From NCBI RefSeq assembly GCF_042665595.1, contig NZ_JBHTCT010000012.1:304908-368907 (forward strand): 64,000 bases of DNA, read 5' to 3'. This document shows positions 17,485 through 26,521 of this stretch, one piece after another. A program made the translations under genes and the position numbers. The notes under the pieces were generated by a model. It worked only from the letters and a program-made list of their open reading frames with translations, ran no database searches and was not told the origin of the DNA. Position 1 is the stretch's first letter. The number at the start of each line of letters is the position of its first letter. Source of the stretch: Bhargavaea changchunensis. GTDB lineage: Bacteria; Bacillota; Bacilli; Bacillales_A; Planococcaceae.

Positions 17485-18638
17485 GATCCGATTGCCTCCC
17501 CTTTCCGGAAGAAGCTTTTCAGCGCATGGTACACATCCGCCTTTTCTTTCAGGACATAGTGCCTGAACTTCGGATCGTCCACCGTACGGAGCGCCGTCAG
17601 CATTGTCGAGTAGCGACTGTGTTCGTTAACTTCCCCATATCCGAACATGCGGGAGACATCCAGCAGTTCTCCAACGAGCCGGAGCACTTCTTTGTTGTCG
17701 GAAGTCATGTTTTCCCCGTCAGAGAAATGGAACGGATAAATGTTGTAACGGGCCGGGCTGTACTTTTCCCCGATCAGCTCCATGGCCAGCTTATAGGCTG
17801 ACGAGCACCTGGTTCCTCCGCTTTCCGCCTTGGTGAAGAATTCTTCCTCAGTCACCACCTTGGCCTCTGTCTGGTGGGAGATGAATTCAATGTCAACTGA
17901 ACTGTACCTGGTGCGGAGGAAGCGTGTAAGCCAGAAAAAGAAGCTTCTCGCCATGTACTTCTCGAACGCGCCCATTGAGGCACTGGTATCCATCATCGCA
18001 ATAACTACGGCACGGGACTCAGGCCGTTTTTCGTCTTCCCAAGTCTTGAAGCGGAGGTCGTCGTCCAATATCGGCATGATCCCGCTTCGTCCTTCCATCG
18101 CATTGCGCTTTAGCGCAGAAACGATCGTCCGTTTTTTATCGATGTTACCTATAAGGCCTTTTTTCCGGATATCATTAAATGTAATTTTATCTGTAATAAT
18201 GTCCGCCTGTTCCTTTTGCTCCATGTTCGGAAGCTCCATCTCTGAGAATAGCGCTTCCTCCAGCTCTGCCACCGACACTTCCGCTTCGTAGACATCTTCC
18301 CCCGGCGCGTCCCCTGCTTCCTTGCCCTTACCCTGTCCAGGACGTCCGCTGCCATCTTTTGCGATGACGTCGCCGACCTGACTATCTCCCTTTCCCTGGC
18401 CGACATGCTCGGACTTGGAATGGTTGTAGCGGATTTTATATTCATCGAGCGAGCGGATCGGGATCTTCACAACCTTGCGCCCGTCCGACATCACGATATT
18501 CTCTTCACTGATCAGGTCTGGGAGATTATTCCGGATCGCCTTTTTCACCTTGTCCATGTGACGCTTTTGGTCCTCGTGGCCTTTCCGGTGGAGGCTCCAA
18601 TCATCCTGCGACACGACAAACCGGCCATATTTGTTCAT
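17481..18638 (-). CDS. yhbH: YhbH family sporulation protein (DUF444)
   Basis: The 385-residue protein has a basic N-terminus, a glycine-rich acidic linker (about 80-125) and a von Willebrand A-like domain with a metal-ion adhesion motif DTSAS at 217-221 and SGGTRCSSAY near 270. Bacillus YhbH is expressed in the mother cell; the enterobacterial homologue YeaH pairs with the YeaG kinase. It is coupled to spoVR by a 4-bp overlap and lies about 225 bp downstream of prkA. ATG 18638 follows AGAGGAGAGG. Confidence 0.93.
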   Translation of the reverse strand: MNKYGRFVVSQDDWSLHRKGHEDQKRHMDKVKKAIRNNLPDLISEENIVMSDGRKVVKIPIRSLDEYKIRYNHSKSEHVGQGKGDSQVGDVIAKDGSGRPGQGKGKEAGDAPGEDVYEAEVSVAELEEALFSEMELPNMEQKEQADIITDKITFNDIRKKGLIGNIDKKRTIVSALKRNAMEGRSGIMPILDDDLRFKTWEDEKRPESRAVVIAMMDTSASMGAFEKYMARSFFFWLTRFLRTRYSSVDIEFISHQTEAKVVTEEEFFTKAESGGTRCSSAYKLAMELIGEKYSPARYNIYPFHFSDGENMTSDNKEVLRLVGELLDVSRMFGYGEVNEHSRYSTMLTALRTVDDPKFRHYVLKEKADVYHALKSFFRKGEAIGS

Positions 18639-18863
18639 GCTCCACCCGCCTCTCCTCTTTTAGAGTTTCCATTATCTTATGCAGTACGGAGCGGACGCTT
18701 GACAATGTTCTGAATTATGAAAGAATATAACGGAAATTCGGGCACTGGCCGGGGCAATTGAAAAAACAGGGGAACGCCAGATTTCCATTGTCCGGCGGTC
18801 ACCTGCTTTATACTTTGGTCCTGTACATCCATGTCGCAGCAAATCTTGCCTCTAGTCGGCAAC

Positions 18864-20759
18864 TTACCTGTTCAGCAGACTCCCGACATACCGGAGCAGA
18901 TCATTCGCGGAAGTACTGTTGTATCCGTGTTCATCGATGAGACGTGCGACGACTTCGTTGATCTTCTTGAGTTGCGATTCGTCAGGCGTGGCTGACGAGG
19001 TGGTGATCTTCACAACGTCCTTCAGGTCTGCGAACAGCTTTTTCTGGATCGCCTCCCGAAGGCGGTCGTGTGAGTTGTAATCAAACCGCTTGCCTTTCCT
19101 GGCATAGGCGGAGATGCGGATGAGGATCTCTTCACGGAACGCTTTTTTCGCATTTTCCGAGATGCCGATCTGTTCCTCAATCGAGCGCATCAGTTTTTCA
19201 TCCGGCGGCAGCTCCTCGCCCGTGAGCGGGTCACGCAGCTTGTTTTTGTTGCAGAACGCTTCGACATGATCCAGATAATTATCCATCAGCGTTTTCGCAG
19301 ACTCTTCATAGGAATAGACAAAAGCCTTTTGGACTTCCTTCTTCGCAATATCATCATATTCCCTTCGTGCAATCCCGATATATTCCATGTACCTTGCACG
19401 GTCTTCGGCACTGATTGATGCATGATCGGATAAACCGTCCTTGAGAGATCTCAAGACATCAAGCGCATTGATGGCCGGAACTTCTTTCCGGATGATGGCA
19501 GATGAGATCCGGTTGATGACATACCGCGGATCGATCCCGCTCATTCCCTCGTCCGGGAACTCCTTTTTCAGTTCATTTACATCCACAGTGCTGAAGCCCT
19601 CGACATTTTCGCCATCATACAGGCGCATTTTCTTCACGATGTCCGCACCCTGTTTCCTCGACGGCTTCAGACGGGTCAGTACGGAGAAGATGGCTGCGAC
19701 ACGCAGTGCATGCGGTGCTATATGAACATGTGACATGTCGCTGTCGGAGATCATTTTCCTGTAGATCCGTTCTTCCTCCGATACCTTCAGGTTGTATGGC
19801 ACCGGCATGACAATGATGCGGGAATGCAGCGCTTCGTTTTTCTTGTCCGCTATAAACGAGCGATACTCGGTCTCGTTCGTATGGGCCACAATCAGCTCAT
19901 CTGCACTGATGAGCGCAAACCTTCCCGCCTTGAAGTTTCCTTCCTGTGTGAGAGACAGCAGATGCCAGAGGAATTTTTCGTCAAGCTTCAGCATCTCCTG
20001 GAATTCCATCAGCCCGCGGTTTGCCTTGTTCAGTTCGCCGTCAAAGCGGTAAGCTCGCGGGTCCGATTCTGAACCGAATTCCGCAATGGTCGAAAAATCG
20101 ATGCTTCCTGTAAGATCTGCGATGTCCTGGGATTTCGGATCGGACGGCGTGAATGTACCGATGCCGACCCGCTTATCTTCGGAAAGGAAGATGCGCTCTA
20201 CCGGCATGTCTTCGATCCGTCCGCCATACTCCCGCTCCAGCCGCATCGAATTCAGCGGCGAGAGTGTTCCTTCGATACGGATTCCGTATGCCCGACGGAA
20301 ATCTTCCCGCAGATGAATCGGGATCAGATGAAGCGGGTCCTCGTGCATCGGGCAGCCCTTGATGGCATACACCGCCCCTTCATCCGTCCGAGCATAAGAC
20401 TCGAGCCCCCGTTTCAGAAGTGTGACAATCGTCGACTTACCCCCGCTGACCGGGCCCATCAGCAGCAGGATACGTTTGCGCACGTCCAGGCGCTTTGCGG
20501 CAGGATGGAAATATTCCTCGACGAGCCGCTCCACCGCTTCTTCCAGGCCGAATATCTGCTCACCAAAAAAGCCGTATCTTCGGATCCCGTCAACTTCCGT
20601 AATTCCATGACTCTTGATCATATTGTAAACACGCGAGTGTGCATTCTGCGCCACTTCCGGCCGTTCCTTCACAATCTCCAGATAATCAGCGAATGTCCCT
20701 TCCCACTTTAGCCGGTCCTCTTCTTCACGATGCCGTTTAGCCTTCTCCAGGATGTCCAC
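18864..20759 (-). CDS. prkA: PrkA family AAA+ protein (serine kinase / Lon-like)
   Basis: The 631-residue protein has the PrkA AAA domain with the P-loop GPVSGGKST at 102-110 and the PrkA C-terminal domain with ELPPDEKLMRSIEEQIG. PrkA was described as a serine kinase that supports sporulation in Bacillus, and AAA+ protease-like activity has also been proposed. The start is GTG 20759, preceded by GGAGG at 7 nt. It is the first gene of the prkA-yhbH-spoVR module. An unusual phased repeat array occupies the gap upstream. Confidence 0.93.
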   Translation of the reverse strand: MDILEKAKRHREEEDRLKWEGTFADYLEIVKERPEVAQNAHSRVYNMIKSHGITEVDGIRRYGFFGEQIFGLEEAVERLVEEYFHPAAKRLDVRKRILLLMGPVSGGKSTIVTLLKRGLESYARTDEGAVYAIKGCPMHEDPLHLIPIHLREDFRRAYGIRIEGTLSPLNSMRLEREYGGRIEDMPVERIFLSEDKRVGIGTFTPSDPKSQDIADLTGSIDFSTIAEFGSESDPRAYRFDGELNKANRGLMEFQEMLKLDEKFLWHLLSLTQEGNFKAGRFALISADELIVAHTNETEYRSFIADKKNEALHSRIIVMPVPYNLKVSEEERIYRKMISDSDMSHVHIAPHALRVAAIFSVLTRLKPSRKQGADIVKKMRLYDGENVEGFSTVDVNELKKEFPDEGMSGIDPRYVINRISSAIIRKEVPAINALDVLRSLKDGLSDHASISAEDRARYMEYIGIARREYDDIAKKEVQKAFVYSYEESAKTLMDNYLDHVEAFCNKNKLRDPLTGEELPPDEKLMRSIEEQIGISENAKKAFREEILIRISAYARKGKRFDYNSHDRLREAIQKKLFADLKDVVKITTSSATPDESQLKKINEVVARLIDEHGYNSTSANDLLRYVGSLLNR

Positions 20760-20938
20760 TTGCTCGCCTCCAGTCAGTGCTGTGTTTCTTACAACGTATG
20801 CGCCGGACGGGCTATTGATACGGAGAAGTAAGCGGGTGTCCGTGAAGACGTGTGATGGTTCGGCTGACCGGCTTGCTGCAGCCGATTTGTCTAGCCAACA
20901 TTTCTTTTTCGGAAATACCTTTTCGCTTCGGGGGTACC

Positions 20939-21072
20939 ATTTGGAGTATGGCTATTTGGTTTGGAGTAACAGCGGCTCATTTGGAGTATGGCCAGCCGGT
21001 TTGGAGTAATGATGGCTCATTTGGAGCATGGCTGTCCGATTTGGAGTAACGATGGCTCATTTGGAGGATAAC
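20939..21072 (+). repeat. Phased intergenic array, exact 20-bp period (array B)
   Basis: Seven units begin at 20939, 20959, 20979, 20999, 21019, 21039 and 21059, an exact 20-bp period. Each starts with a word close to ATTTGGAGTATGG, followed by 7-8 unrelated bases. Units alternate: 1, 3 and 5 end in TATGG or CATGG, while 2, 4 and 6 end in TAAC or TAAT, giving a 40-bp super-period. The seventh unit is degenerate. Compared with array A, most differences in the word are transitions, so both belong to one family (RYTTGRARYATGG). The 20-bp period excludes coding. The 556-bp gap from 20760 to 21315 holds only this array and a terminator. Confidence 0.88.
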
Positions 21073-21260
21073 CGGGAGGTAGTGATTCAATGAGGGCGGG
21101 TTGTAACTCAAGGGGTGTGATGTAGTGATTCAGAGAGACTTCGTAGAAACTGGGCCACTGGTTGGTAGGGATTCACCCGGTGGCCCTCATTTTGTGTTTA
21201 TACGCAAACCCTGGACGCGTATGCGGCTTTACTATGGGATGTACTTAATCGAATCTGCTT

Positions 21261-21299
21261 AAATGAAAATCGAACCTGGAAATATCTTCCGGGTCCGAT
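21261..21299 (-). terminator. Terminator of the dioxygenase gene
   Basis: A 13-bp stem containing G-U pairs (21269-21282 with 21287-21299) is followed on the minus strand by ATTTTCATTT. Confidence 0.7.
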
Positions 21300-21315
21300 C
21301 TGCGCTTTCGGTTGA

Positions 21316-22299
21316 TTACTCGTATTCTTTTTCAATTTCCTTGTCACTGCGCATCGTATCGATGTGACGCACGTAAGATTCAATCTGTTCCCGCTTCGGT
21401 TCGAGGAACGGAGGCAGGGCAAGTTTCTCACCGAGTGTTTCGTACGGCTCGTCATCCATGAAGCCCGGGCCGTCAGTCGCGAATTCGAACAGGATTCCCG
21501 GTGCTACTCGTGCGTACAGGGACTCAAAGTAGAAGCGGTCCACATATCCGGAAGTATTGAAGCCCATGCCTTCCATATGTTTGATCCAGTCTTCGAGTAC
21601 GGAGCGGTCTTCAACGCGGAACGCGCTGTGGTGGATCGTACCGAAGCCCTGCATGCCGCGCGGAAGAACGGCATTGTGTTCAATGATGACACGGGCGCCG
21701 TTGCCGCCTTCTCCGACTTCGAACAGGTAGACCGATCCATCCTTATTGACTTCACTGAAGCCGAGCGCTTTTTCCATGACCTGCTTCATATAGTCGATGT
21801 TGCTGACACGCAAGATGATCGGTCCAAGTCCGGTGATGGCGTACTCAAGCGGAATTGGCCCATTCTGCCATGGAATGCCTGCTGCGACACCCGTATCCCC
21901 TTCATCAGAGATGAGCTGATACAGCTGGCCATCAAAATCGGTGAACGGAAGGACTTTGCGGTCGAATTGTTGCCTGATGCCATCATGTTTCACTTCCAGG
22001 CGGTCAAATCGCTTCACCCAGTAGTCCAGTGCCGAATCATCCGGTACACGGAATGAGGTTCTGTGGATCTCATCAGTACCGTGAGTCCCTTTCGGAATCC
22101 CCTGGAAGTCAAAGAATGTCATGTCTGTACCTGCGCTGCCCCGATCATCTGCGAAAAACAGGTGGTAAGTGCTGATGTCGTCCTGATTAACCGTTTTTTT
22201 GACAAGCCGCATCCCAAGTACATACGTGAAGAACTCATAGTTCTTTTCCGCCGAACTCGTGATTGCGGTCACGTGGTGCATCCCTTTCAAACTTTGCAT
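21316..22299 (-). CDS. VOC-family ring-cleaving dioxygenase (MhqA/MhqO-like)
   Basis: The 327-residue protein has two vicinal-oxygen-chelate halves, starting LKGMHHVTAITS (His8/His9) and, in the second half, GTIHHSAFRV, with SLYARVAPGILFEFATDGPGF near the C-terminus. It matches the hydroquinone-specific dioxygenases MhqA, MhqE and MhqO of Bacillus, which detoxify quinones. Regulation is visible: a sigma-A promoter followed by an MhqR-type palindrome lies directly upstream. ATG 22299 follows GGAGG at 7 nt. The regulator gene itself is not in the window. Confidence 0.9.
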   Translation of the reverse strand: MQSLKGMHHVTAITSSAEKNYEFFTYVLGMRLVKKTVNQDDISTYHLFFADDRGSAGTDMTFFDFQGIPKGTHGTDEIHRTSFRVPDDSALDYWVKRFDRLEVKHDGIRQQFDRKVLPFTDFDGQLYQLISDEGDTGVAAGIPWQNGPIPLEYAITGLGPIILRVSNIDYMKQVMEKALGFSEVNKDGSVYLFEVGEGGNGARVIIEHNAVLPRGMQGFGTIHHSAFRVEDRSVLEDWIKHMEGMGFNTSGYVDRFYFESLYARVAPGILFEFATDGPGFMDDEPYETLGEKLALPPFLEPKREQIESYVRHIDTMRSDKEIEKEYE

Positions 22300-22319
22300 G
22301 ATGTCGCCTCCAAATTTTA

Positions 22320-22337
22320 TATCTTGAATTCGAGATA
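22320..22337. promoter_or_regulatory. MhqR-type operator
   Basis: TATCTTGAATTCGAGATA is an 18-bp palindrome with one mismatched pair. It fits the ATCTCGAATTCGAGAT-type box described for MhqR in Bacillus and covers the expected transcription start of the dioxygenase gene. Confidence 0.8.
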
Positions 22338-22366
22338 AGTATACGCCGTTTCATCCATCTAATCAA
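22338..22366 (-). promoter_or_regulatory. Sigma-A promoter of the dioxygenase gene
   Basis: On the minus strand TTGATT (22361-22366), a 17-bp spacer and TATACT (22338-22343) precede the MhqR-type operator, so bound repressor would block the start site. Confidence 0.8.
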
Positions 22367-22452
22367 TTCTTTTGCCCAAAATATTGAACTTTAACCGTTC
22401 TTCCGTCATCATTAACGGTATGACCACTATAGAAACGAAGGAATATAATAAT

Positions 22453-23664
22453 ATGGAAGAAAATCAATTCACACTGCCCGAAGAGGCATCTGCCCTGGAG
22501 GAGGAGAACGTCACCCGAATCCAGCTGGAAGATAAGGAAATCATCCTAATTGGCACTGCACACGTTTCTAAACTGAGTGCACAGCAGGTAAAGGAAGTCA
22601 TCGACCGCGAACAGCCTGATACCGTCGCAGTTGAGCTGGACAAGCAGCGTTTCGATGCCATCACGAACGGAAATCGCTGGGAAGAAATGGACATCTTCAA
22701 GATCATTAAAGAAAAGAAAGCTTCTCTTCTTCTGATGAACCTGGCCATCTCATCGTTCCAGAACAGGATGGCCAAACAATTCGACGTCAAGCCGGGCGCC
22801 GAGATGATCCAGGGAATCGAGTCGGCTAAAGAAATCGATGCCAAGCTCGTCCTTGCCGACCGGAATATCCAGACTACGTTTTCCCGTATCTGGGGCAATC
22901 TTGGCATCGGCGGGAAATCACAGCTGCTCACTTCTGTAGTCGCCAGTATTTTCAGCAGGGAAGACATCACTGAAGAAGAGATGGAGAAGATGAAGTCACA
23001 GGATACGCTGAACGCTGTGCTGGCTGAGTTCACGGAAGCATTCCCGCGGCTGAAAACTCCGCTCATTGACGAACGTGACCAGTATCTGGCCGAAAAGATC
23101 CGCACCGCTCCGGGCAAGAAAGTCGTTGCGGTGCTCGGCGCAGCTCATGTTCCCGGCATCACAAAGGAAATCCACCGGAAACATGATCTGAAGAAACTGA
23201 CTGAAAGACCGCCAAAACCGGTTTGGCCAAAAATCGTCGGTTGGACGATCCCTCTCCTGATCATCGGGATCATCGCCTATACATTCATGCAGAACAGCGA
23301 TGTCGCCACGAGCCAGATGCTCAGCTGGCTGCTCTGGAATGGTTCCCTTGCGGCACTCGGAACCATCCTTGCCAAGGGGCACCCGCTTGCCGTCCTGACC
23401 GCCTTTATCGCAGCACCGTTCACTTCCCTGAATCCGCTTTTGGCTGTCGGTTGGTTTTCCGGACTCGTTCAGGCCTACTTTACCCGCCCGAGCGTCAAGG
23501 ATTTCCAAAGACTTACGGAGGATGTCCTTAGTGTAAAGGGCTTCTGGCAAAACAAAGCGACACGTGTGCTGCTCGTCGTTGTCCTCGGCAACATCGGCAG
23601 CTCGCTCGGCACTTTCATTGGGGGCGCTGATGTGATCCGGTCGTTTTTCCAGCATATATTTTAA
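22453..23664 (+). CDS. TraB/PrgY (GumN) family membrane protein
   Basis: The 403-residue protein has an N-terminal TraB/Tiki-like domain with GTAHVS at 34-39, the distant repeat GAAHVPGI near 236, and conserved VAVELDKQRF near 65. The C-terminal third has several hydrophobic segments (about 265-400). Members of this superfamily resemble Tiki metalloproteases, and enterococcal PrgY reduces mating-pheromone activity; no substrate can be named here. The start at ATG 22453 is supported by GAAGGAA about 10 nt upstream; an ATG at 22420 lacks a ribosome binding site. It is divergent from the dioxygenase gene. Confidence 0.8.
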   Translation: MEENQFTLPEEASALEEENVTRIQLEDKEIILIGTAHVSKLSAQQVKEVIDREQPDTVAVELDKQRFDAITNGNRWEEMDIFKIIKEKKASLLLMNLAISSFQNRMAKQFDVKPGAEMIQGIESAKEIDAKLVLADRNIQTTFSRIWGNLGIGGKSQLLTSVVASIFSREDITEEEMEKMKSQDTLNAVLAEFTEAFPRLKTPLIDERDQYLAEKIRTAPGKKVVAVLGAAHVPGITKEIHRKHDLKKLTERPPKPVWPKIVGWTIPLLIIGIIAYTFMQNSDVATSQMLSWLLWNGSLAALGTILAKGHPLAVLTAFIAAPFTSLNPLLAVGWFSGLVQAYFTRPSVKDFQRLTEDVLSVKGFWQNKATRVLLVVVLGNIGSSLGTFIGGADVIRSFFQHIF

Positions 23665-23669
23665 GACGA

Positions 23670-23708
23670 ACACCCCGTACAGCTTTATTTCTGTACGGGG
23701 TGTTGTTT
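23670..23708 (+). terminator. Terminator of the TraB-family gene
   Basis: A perfect 13-bp stem (23670-23682 with 23691-23703) is followed by TGTTTGTT, 6 bp after the stop. Confidence 0.85.
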
Positions 23709-23774
23709 GTTACGCTTGTGGTTTACATAATAATAATATCTTATGTGAGATAAATATTCCCTTTTGGTGTTAAG

Positions 23775-23812
23775 AAAAAAGCGTCACAGGTCATCCAATG
23801 ACCCAGTGACGC
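23775..23812 (-). terminator. Terminator of recQ
   Basis: A long interrupted stem (GCGTCAC at 23781 paired with GTGACGC at 23812, plus an inner GGTCAT pair) is followed on the minus strand by TTTTTT. It lies 12 bp after the recQ stop. Confidence 0.9.
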
Positions 23813-23823
23813 TGATTATGACT

Positions 23824-25599
23824 TTATACTTCCGCGCTTTGAAACTCGCGGATCGCTTCCAAGAACGGCTCCCCGTACTTCGCCAGTTTGTTTTCCCCGA
23901 CACCGTGGACTTCGAGAAAACTTTCCTCGTCCATTGGCTTGCGGGCGCACATGTCCTTGAGCGACTTGTCCGAGAAAATGACATACGGCGGAACACCCGC
24001 CTCATCAGCAAGAGACTTCCGCAAATCACGCAGCTTTTCGAAAAGAGGATCGGCATCGCCAATTGCAACGGTGACGACCGCCTGCTTGCGCGTGACTCGT
24101 TCGCCTCCAGTCAGGACTTCTTTGCCCTTTTCAGTGACGAAGATGGTCGGAAACTCTCCCTGGCTCACTCCGATCAGGTCCCGCGAAATCATGAAGTCGA
24201 TCAGGTTCGTCGCTTCCTTCATGCTGTAGGCGCCCTTCAGGATACCATAGGTCGACAATTCTTCGAAGCCGCGATCCTTCACCGCCTTATCTGCAGATCC
24301 GCAGAGCACTTTGGCAGTGATTGCCTTGCCCCACCGCTGGCCCATCCGGATGATGCAGGAAAGCACTTTTTGAGCATCTTCCGTCACATCAATATCTTCC
24401 CGGTCATCGGTACAATTGCCGCAGCGACCGCATTTGTCAGTATCTGAATCTCCGAAGTGACGCACGATGTACTGCTGGAGGCAGTCTTCGGTATGGCAGT
24501 AGTCCACCATTGACTGCAACTTTTCAAGCTCGCGCGGGATGCCGTCACGGTCATCCGTCTGGTCGATCAGGAAACGCTGTGTCTGGACATCCTGTGGAGA
24601 ATATAGAAGGATGCACTCGCTTGGCAGCCCGTCACGGCCTGCACGCCCTGCTTCCTGATAATAGCTTTCCATATTTTTCGGAAGCTGATAGTGGATGCAA
24701 TAGCGGATATTCGACTTGTCGATGCCCATGCCGAATGCATTCGTCGCCACCATGATACGCGCTTCGTCATTCAGGAACGCATCCTGCGCATCACGCCGCT
24801 CCTCTTCTGGAAGCCCTGCATGATAACGGGCAACCGGCAGTCCGGCCTTTTTCATGTTTTCATATAGGGAATCGACCGTTTTCCGTGTTGCCGCATAAAT
24901 GATTCCGGCTTCCTCCCGGTTTTTCTTCAGGAAGTCCTTTACGAATTTGCCGCGATCCTGCCCCCTGACAACCGAGAAGGACAGGTTTTCCCGTTCAAAT
25001 CCGGTCAGAACCGTATTTCCCTGAGGAATGCCCAGCTGCCGGCAGATATCCGCACGCACCTCTGGAGTTGCGGTGGCGGTCAGCGCGAGGATCACCGGCC
25101 GTTCGGGCAGCGCTTCGACGACACTGCCGATCAGACGATAGCTTGGACGGAAGTCATGGCCCCACTGTGAGATGCAGTGCGCCTCGTCTACCGCCACCAT
25201 CGGGATATCCATCCGAACCAGGTCCTGGAGAAAGAAATTTGATTCGAATCGCTCCGGCGCGACATATAGAAGTTTATAGGCGCCCGCCCTTGCCCGCTCC
25301 ATCGTATATCGGAATTCATCCAGTGACAGCGTGCTGTTGATGTAGGCCGCTGGAATGCCGATTTCATTCAGTGCATCGACCTGGTCTTTCATCAGCGAAA
25401 TAAGCGGGGAGATCACGAGCGTCGTGCCTTCCCTGACGAGCGCAGGAATCTGATAGCACACCGACTTCCCGCCGCCGGTCGGCATGACACATAGGGTGTC
25501 CTCGGCGGTCAGCACCTGGCCGATCACCCGCTCCTGTCCCGGACGGAAAGACGGATAGCCGAAATATGTTTTTAGTTGTTCATGCGCCTGCTCGAGCAT
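23824..25599 (-). CDS. recQ: ATP-dependent DNA helicase RecQ
   Basis: The 591-residue protein shows the superfamily 2 helicase motifs MPTGGGKS (39-46), DEAHCISQWGHDF and QEAGRAGRDG, the zinc-binding cysteines of the RecQ C-terminal region (CGRCGNC), and a terminal HRDC domain ending in VHGVGENKLAKYG. RecQ unwinds DNA 3-prime to 5-prime in recombination and fork repair. ATG 25599 follows TTGGAGTG at 8 nt. It lies 14 bp behind the P-loop kinase gene, so the two probably form an operon. Confidence 0.95.
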   Translation of the reverse strand: MLEQAHEQLKTYFGYPSFRPGQERVIGQVLTAEDTLCVMPTGGGKSVCYQIPALVREGTTLVISPLISLMKDQVDALNEIGIPAAYINSTLSLDEFRYTMERARAGAYKLLYVAPERFESNFFLQDLVRMDIPMVAVDEAHCISQWGHDFRPSYRLIGSVVEALPERPVILALTATATPEVRADICRQLGIPQGNTVLTGFERENLSFSVVRGQDRGKFVKDFLKKNREEAGIIYAATRKTVDSLYENMKKAGLPVARYHAGLPEEERRDAQDAFLNDEARIMVATNAFGMGIDKSNIRYCIHYQLPKNMESYYQEAGRAGRDGLPSECILLYSPQDVQTQRFLIDQTDDRDGIPRELEKLQSMVDYCHTEDCLQQYIVRHFGDSDTDKCGRCGNCTDDREDIDVTEDAQKVLSCIIRMGQRWGKAITAKVLCGSADKAVKDRGFEELSTYGILKGAYSMKEATNLIDFMISRDLIGVSQGEFPTIFVTEKGKEVLTGGERVTRKQAVVTVAIGDADPLFEKLRDLRKSLADEAGVPPYVIFSDKSLKDMCARKPMDEESFLEVHGVGENKLAKYGEPFLEAIREFQSAEV

Positions 25600-25613
25600 G
25601 GTTGACACTCCAA

Positions 25614-26132
25614 TCATGAAGGACGCCGTCCGATTTCTTCAAGAAACCGGCGGACGTCCTTTCTGCTTTTCAATATGATCACTTGTTTGTCCGGACCGAG
25701 GCTCTCCAGTTTTCTGAGAATCCCCGGCCTTTTGTTTTTTCGATAATTCCAGACCCATTTGACGAAATCAAAATCGAGTCGTTCCGGGCAGTCTTTCTGC
25801 ATGTCCGGTCTCGTTTTTCCGTGATACCGGATCCGTCGCTTTAGAATTCCGTACATACAGACACGCCTGGGCATATCCATGAAAATGACCGTATCGGCCG
25901 CCTGCAGCCGGAGATCCATCGTCGCCCCGTAGTTGCCGTCAACAATCCAGCGTTCCCCGTCAAAGAGGCCCCGCTGAATTTCCTTTTGTTCATCCCGTGT
26001 CGTGAGCGTCCATCCCGGCTTCCACAGAAGCGCATCCAGATGATGGACGGTGATGCCGAGCCGTTCCCCCAGTTGTCGGGCGAGCGTCGACTTTCCTGCC
26101 CCGCCCGGCCCGATCAGCATGATCCGGTCCAT
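25614..26132 (-). CDS. P-loop nucleoside/nucleotide kinase-like ATPase (FlaR/topology-modulation type)
   Basis: The 172-residue protein begins with a Walker A loop GPGGAGKST (8-16), then VHHLDALLWKPGW, WIVDGNYG and the lid-like RRIRYHGKTRPDM. This pattern belongs to adenylate-kinase-like proteins often annotated DNA topology modulation protein (FlaR-related), whose substrate is unknown. ATG 26132 is preferred because GGGGGA lies 6 nt upstream. It precedes recQ by 14 bp. Array C lies in the gap upstream. Confidence 0.75.
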   Translation of the reverse strand: MDRIMLIGPGGAGKSTLARQLGERLGITVHHLDALLWKPGWTLTTRDEQKEIQRGLFDGERWIVDGNYGATMDLRLQAADTVIFMDMPRRVCMYGILKRRIRYHGKTRPDMQKDCPERLDFDFVKWVWNYRKNKRPGILRKLESLGPDKQVIILKSRKDVRRFLEEIGRRPS

Positions 26133-26235
26133 GACGATCCCCCGATCCTTCATTGTGACTCTCATTATAGCGCATCAGCCGACAGGTTCCCAATCCCCTA
26201 TTTGGATGTGAGAGATTTGGGGGCGTGGTGATTCG

Positions 26236-26470
26236 ATTCACGACGGCAACGAGTGGATTCGGGACGCAAGCTAAGATGTCGCGACCGCCAAGTGTGGGTT
26301 CGCGGCCGTAAAAAATTAGCTACCGCAACACTTAAATTCACGACTGCAGCATGCCGTTTCGCGGCCGCAACCTCGGAATTCGCGGCGGCAAACCGGCAAT
26401 TCGCGTCCGCAACCTTAATTTTCGCGACGGCAACTCACCTTTTCGCGTCCGCAAACGGACGTGTTTCACG
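26236..26470. repeat. Phased intergenic array, 21-bp period (array C)
   Basis: About twelve degenerate units share the word TTCGCGNCNGCAA followed by about 8 variable bases. The key cytosine after TT falls at 26239, 26260, 26280, 26301, (26318), 26339, 26360, 26381, 26402, 26423, 26444 and 26467, so the step is 21 bp for most units, with single steps of 20, 17 and 23. The word differs from arrays A and B, but the architecture is the same. A frame through it reads as a heptad with Phe and Ala, but no ribosome binding site or credible start supports translation. It fills the gap between the kinase gene and a terminator. Confidence 0.85.
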
Positions 26471-26487
26471 TCACTTTTCGGACCCAT

Positions 26488-26512
26488 AAAAAAACACCGG
26501 CATCAGCCGGTG
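26488..26512 (-). terminator. Terminator of the nitronate monooxygenase gene
   Basis: A 7-bp GC-rich stem (26495-26501 with 26506-26512) is followed on the minus strand by seven T residues. Confidence 0.9.
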
Positions 26513-26521
26513 CCTCACTTA

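Noticed and set aside
20939..21072. Possible CRISPR array
   Set aside because: The repeated word is only about 13 bp and the spacers 7-8 bp, far below CRISPR dimensions, and no cas gene is in the window. The same applies to the arrays at 6668 and 26236.
26253..26489. A 78-codon plus-strand frame with a Phe/Ala heptad pattern through array C
   Set aside because: It starts at a GTG without ribosome binding site, the repeat step varies (20, 17 and 23 bp in places), and arrays A and B with the same design have a 20-bp step that cannot code. The frame is a by-product of the 21-bp period.
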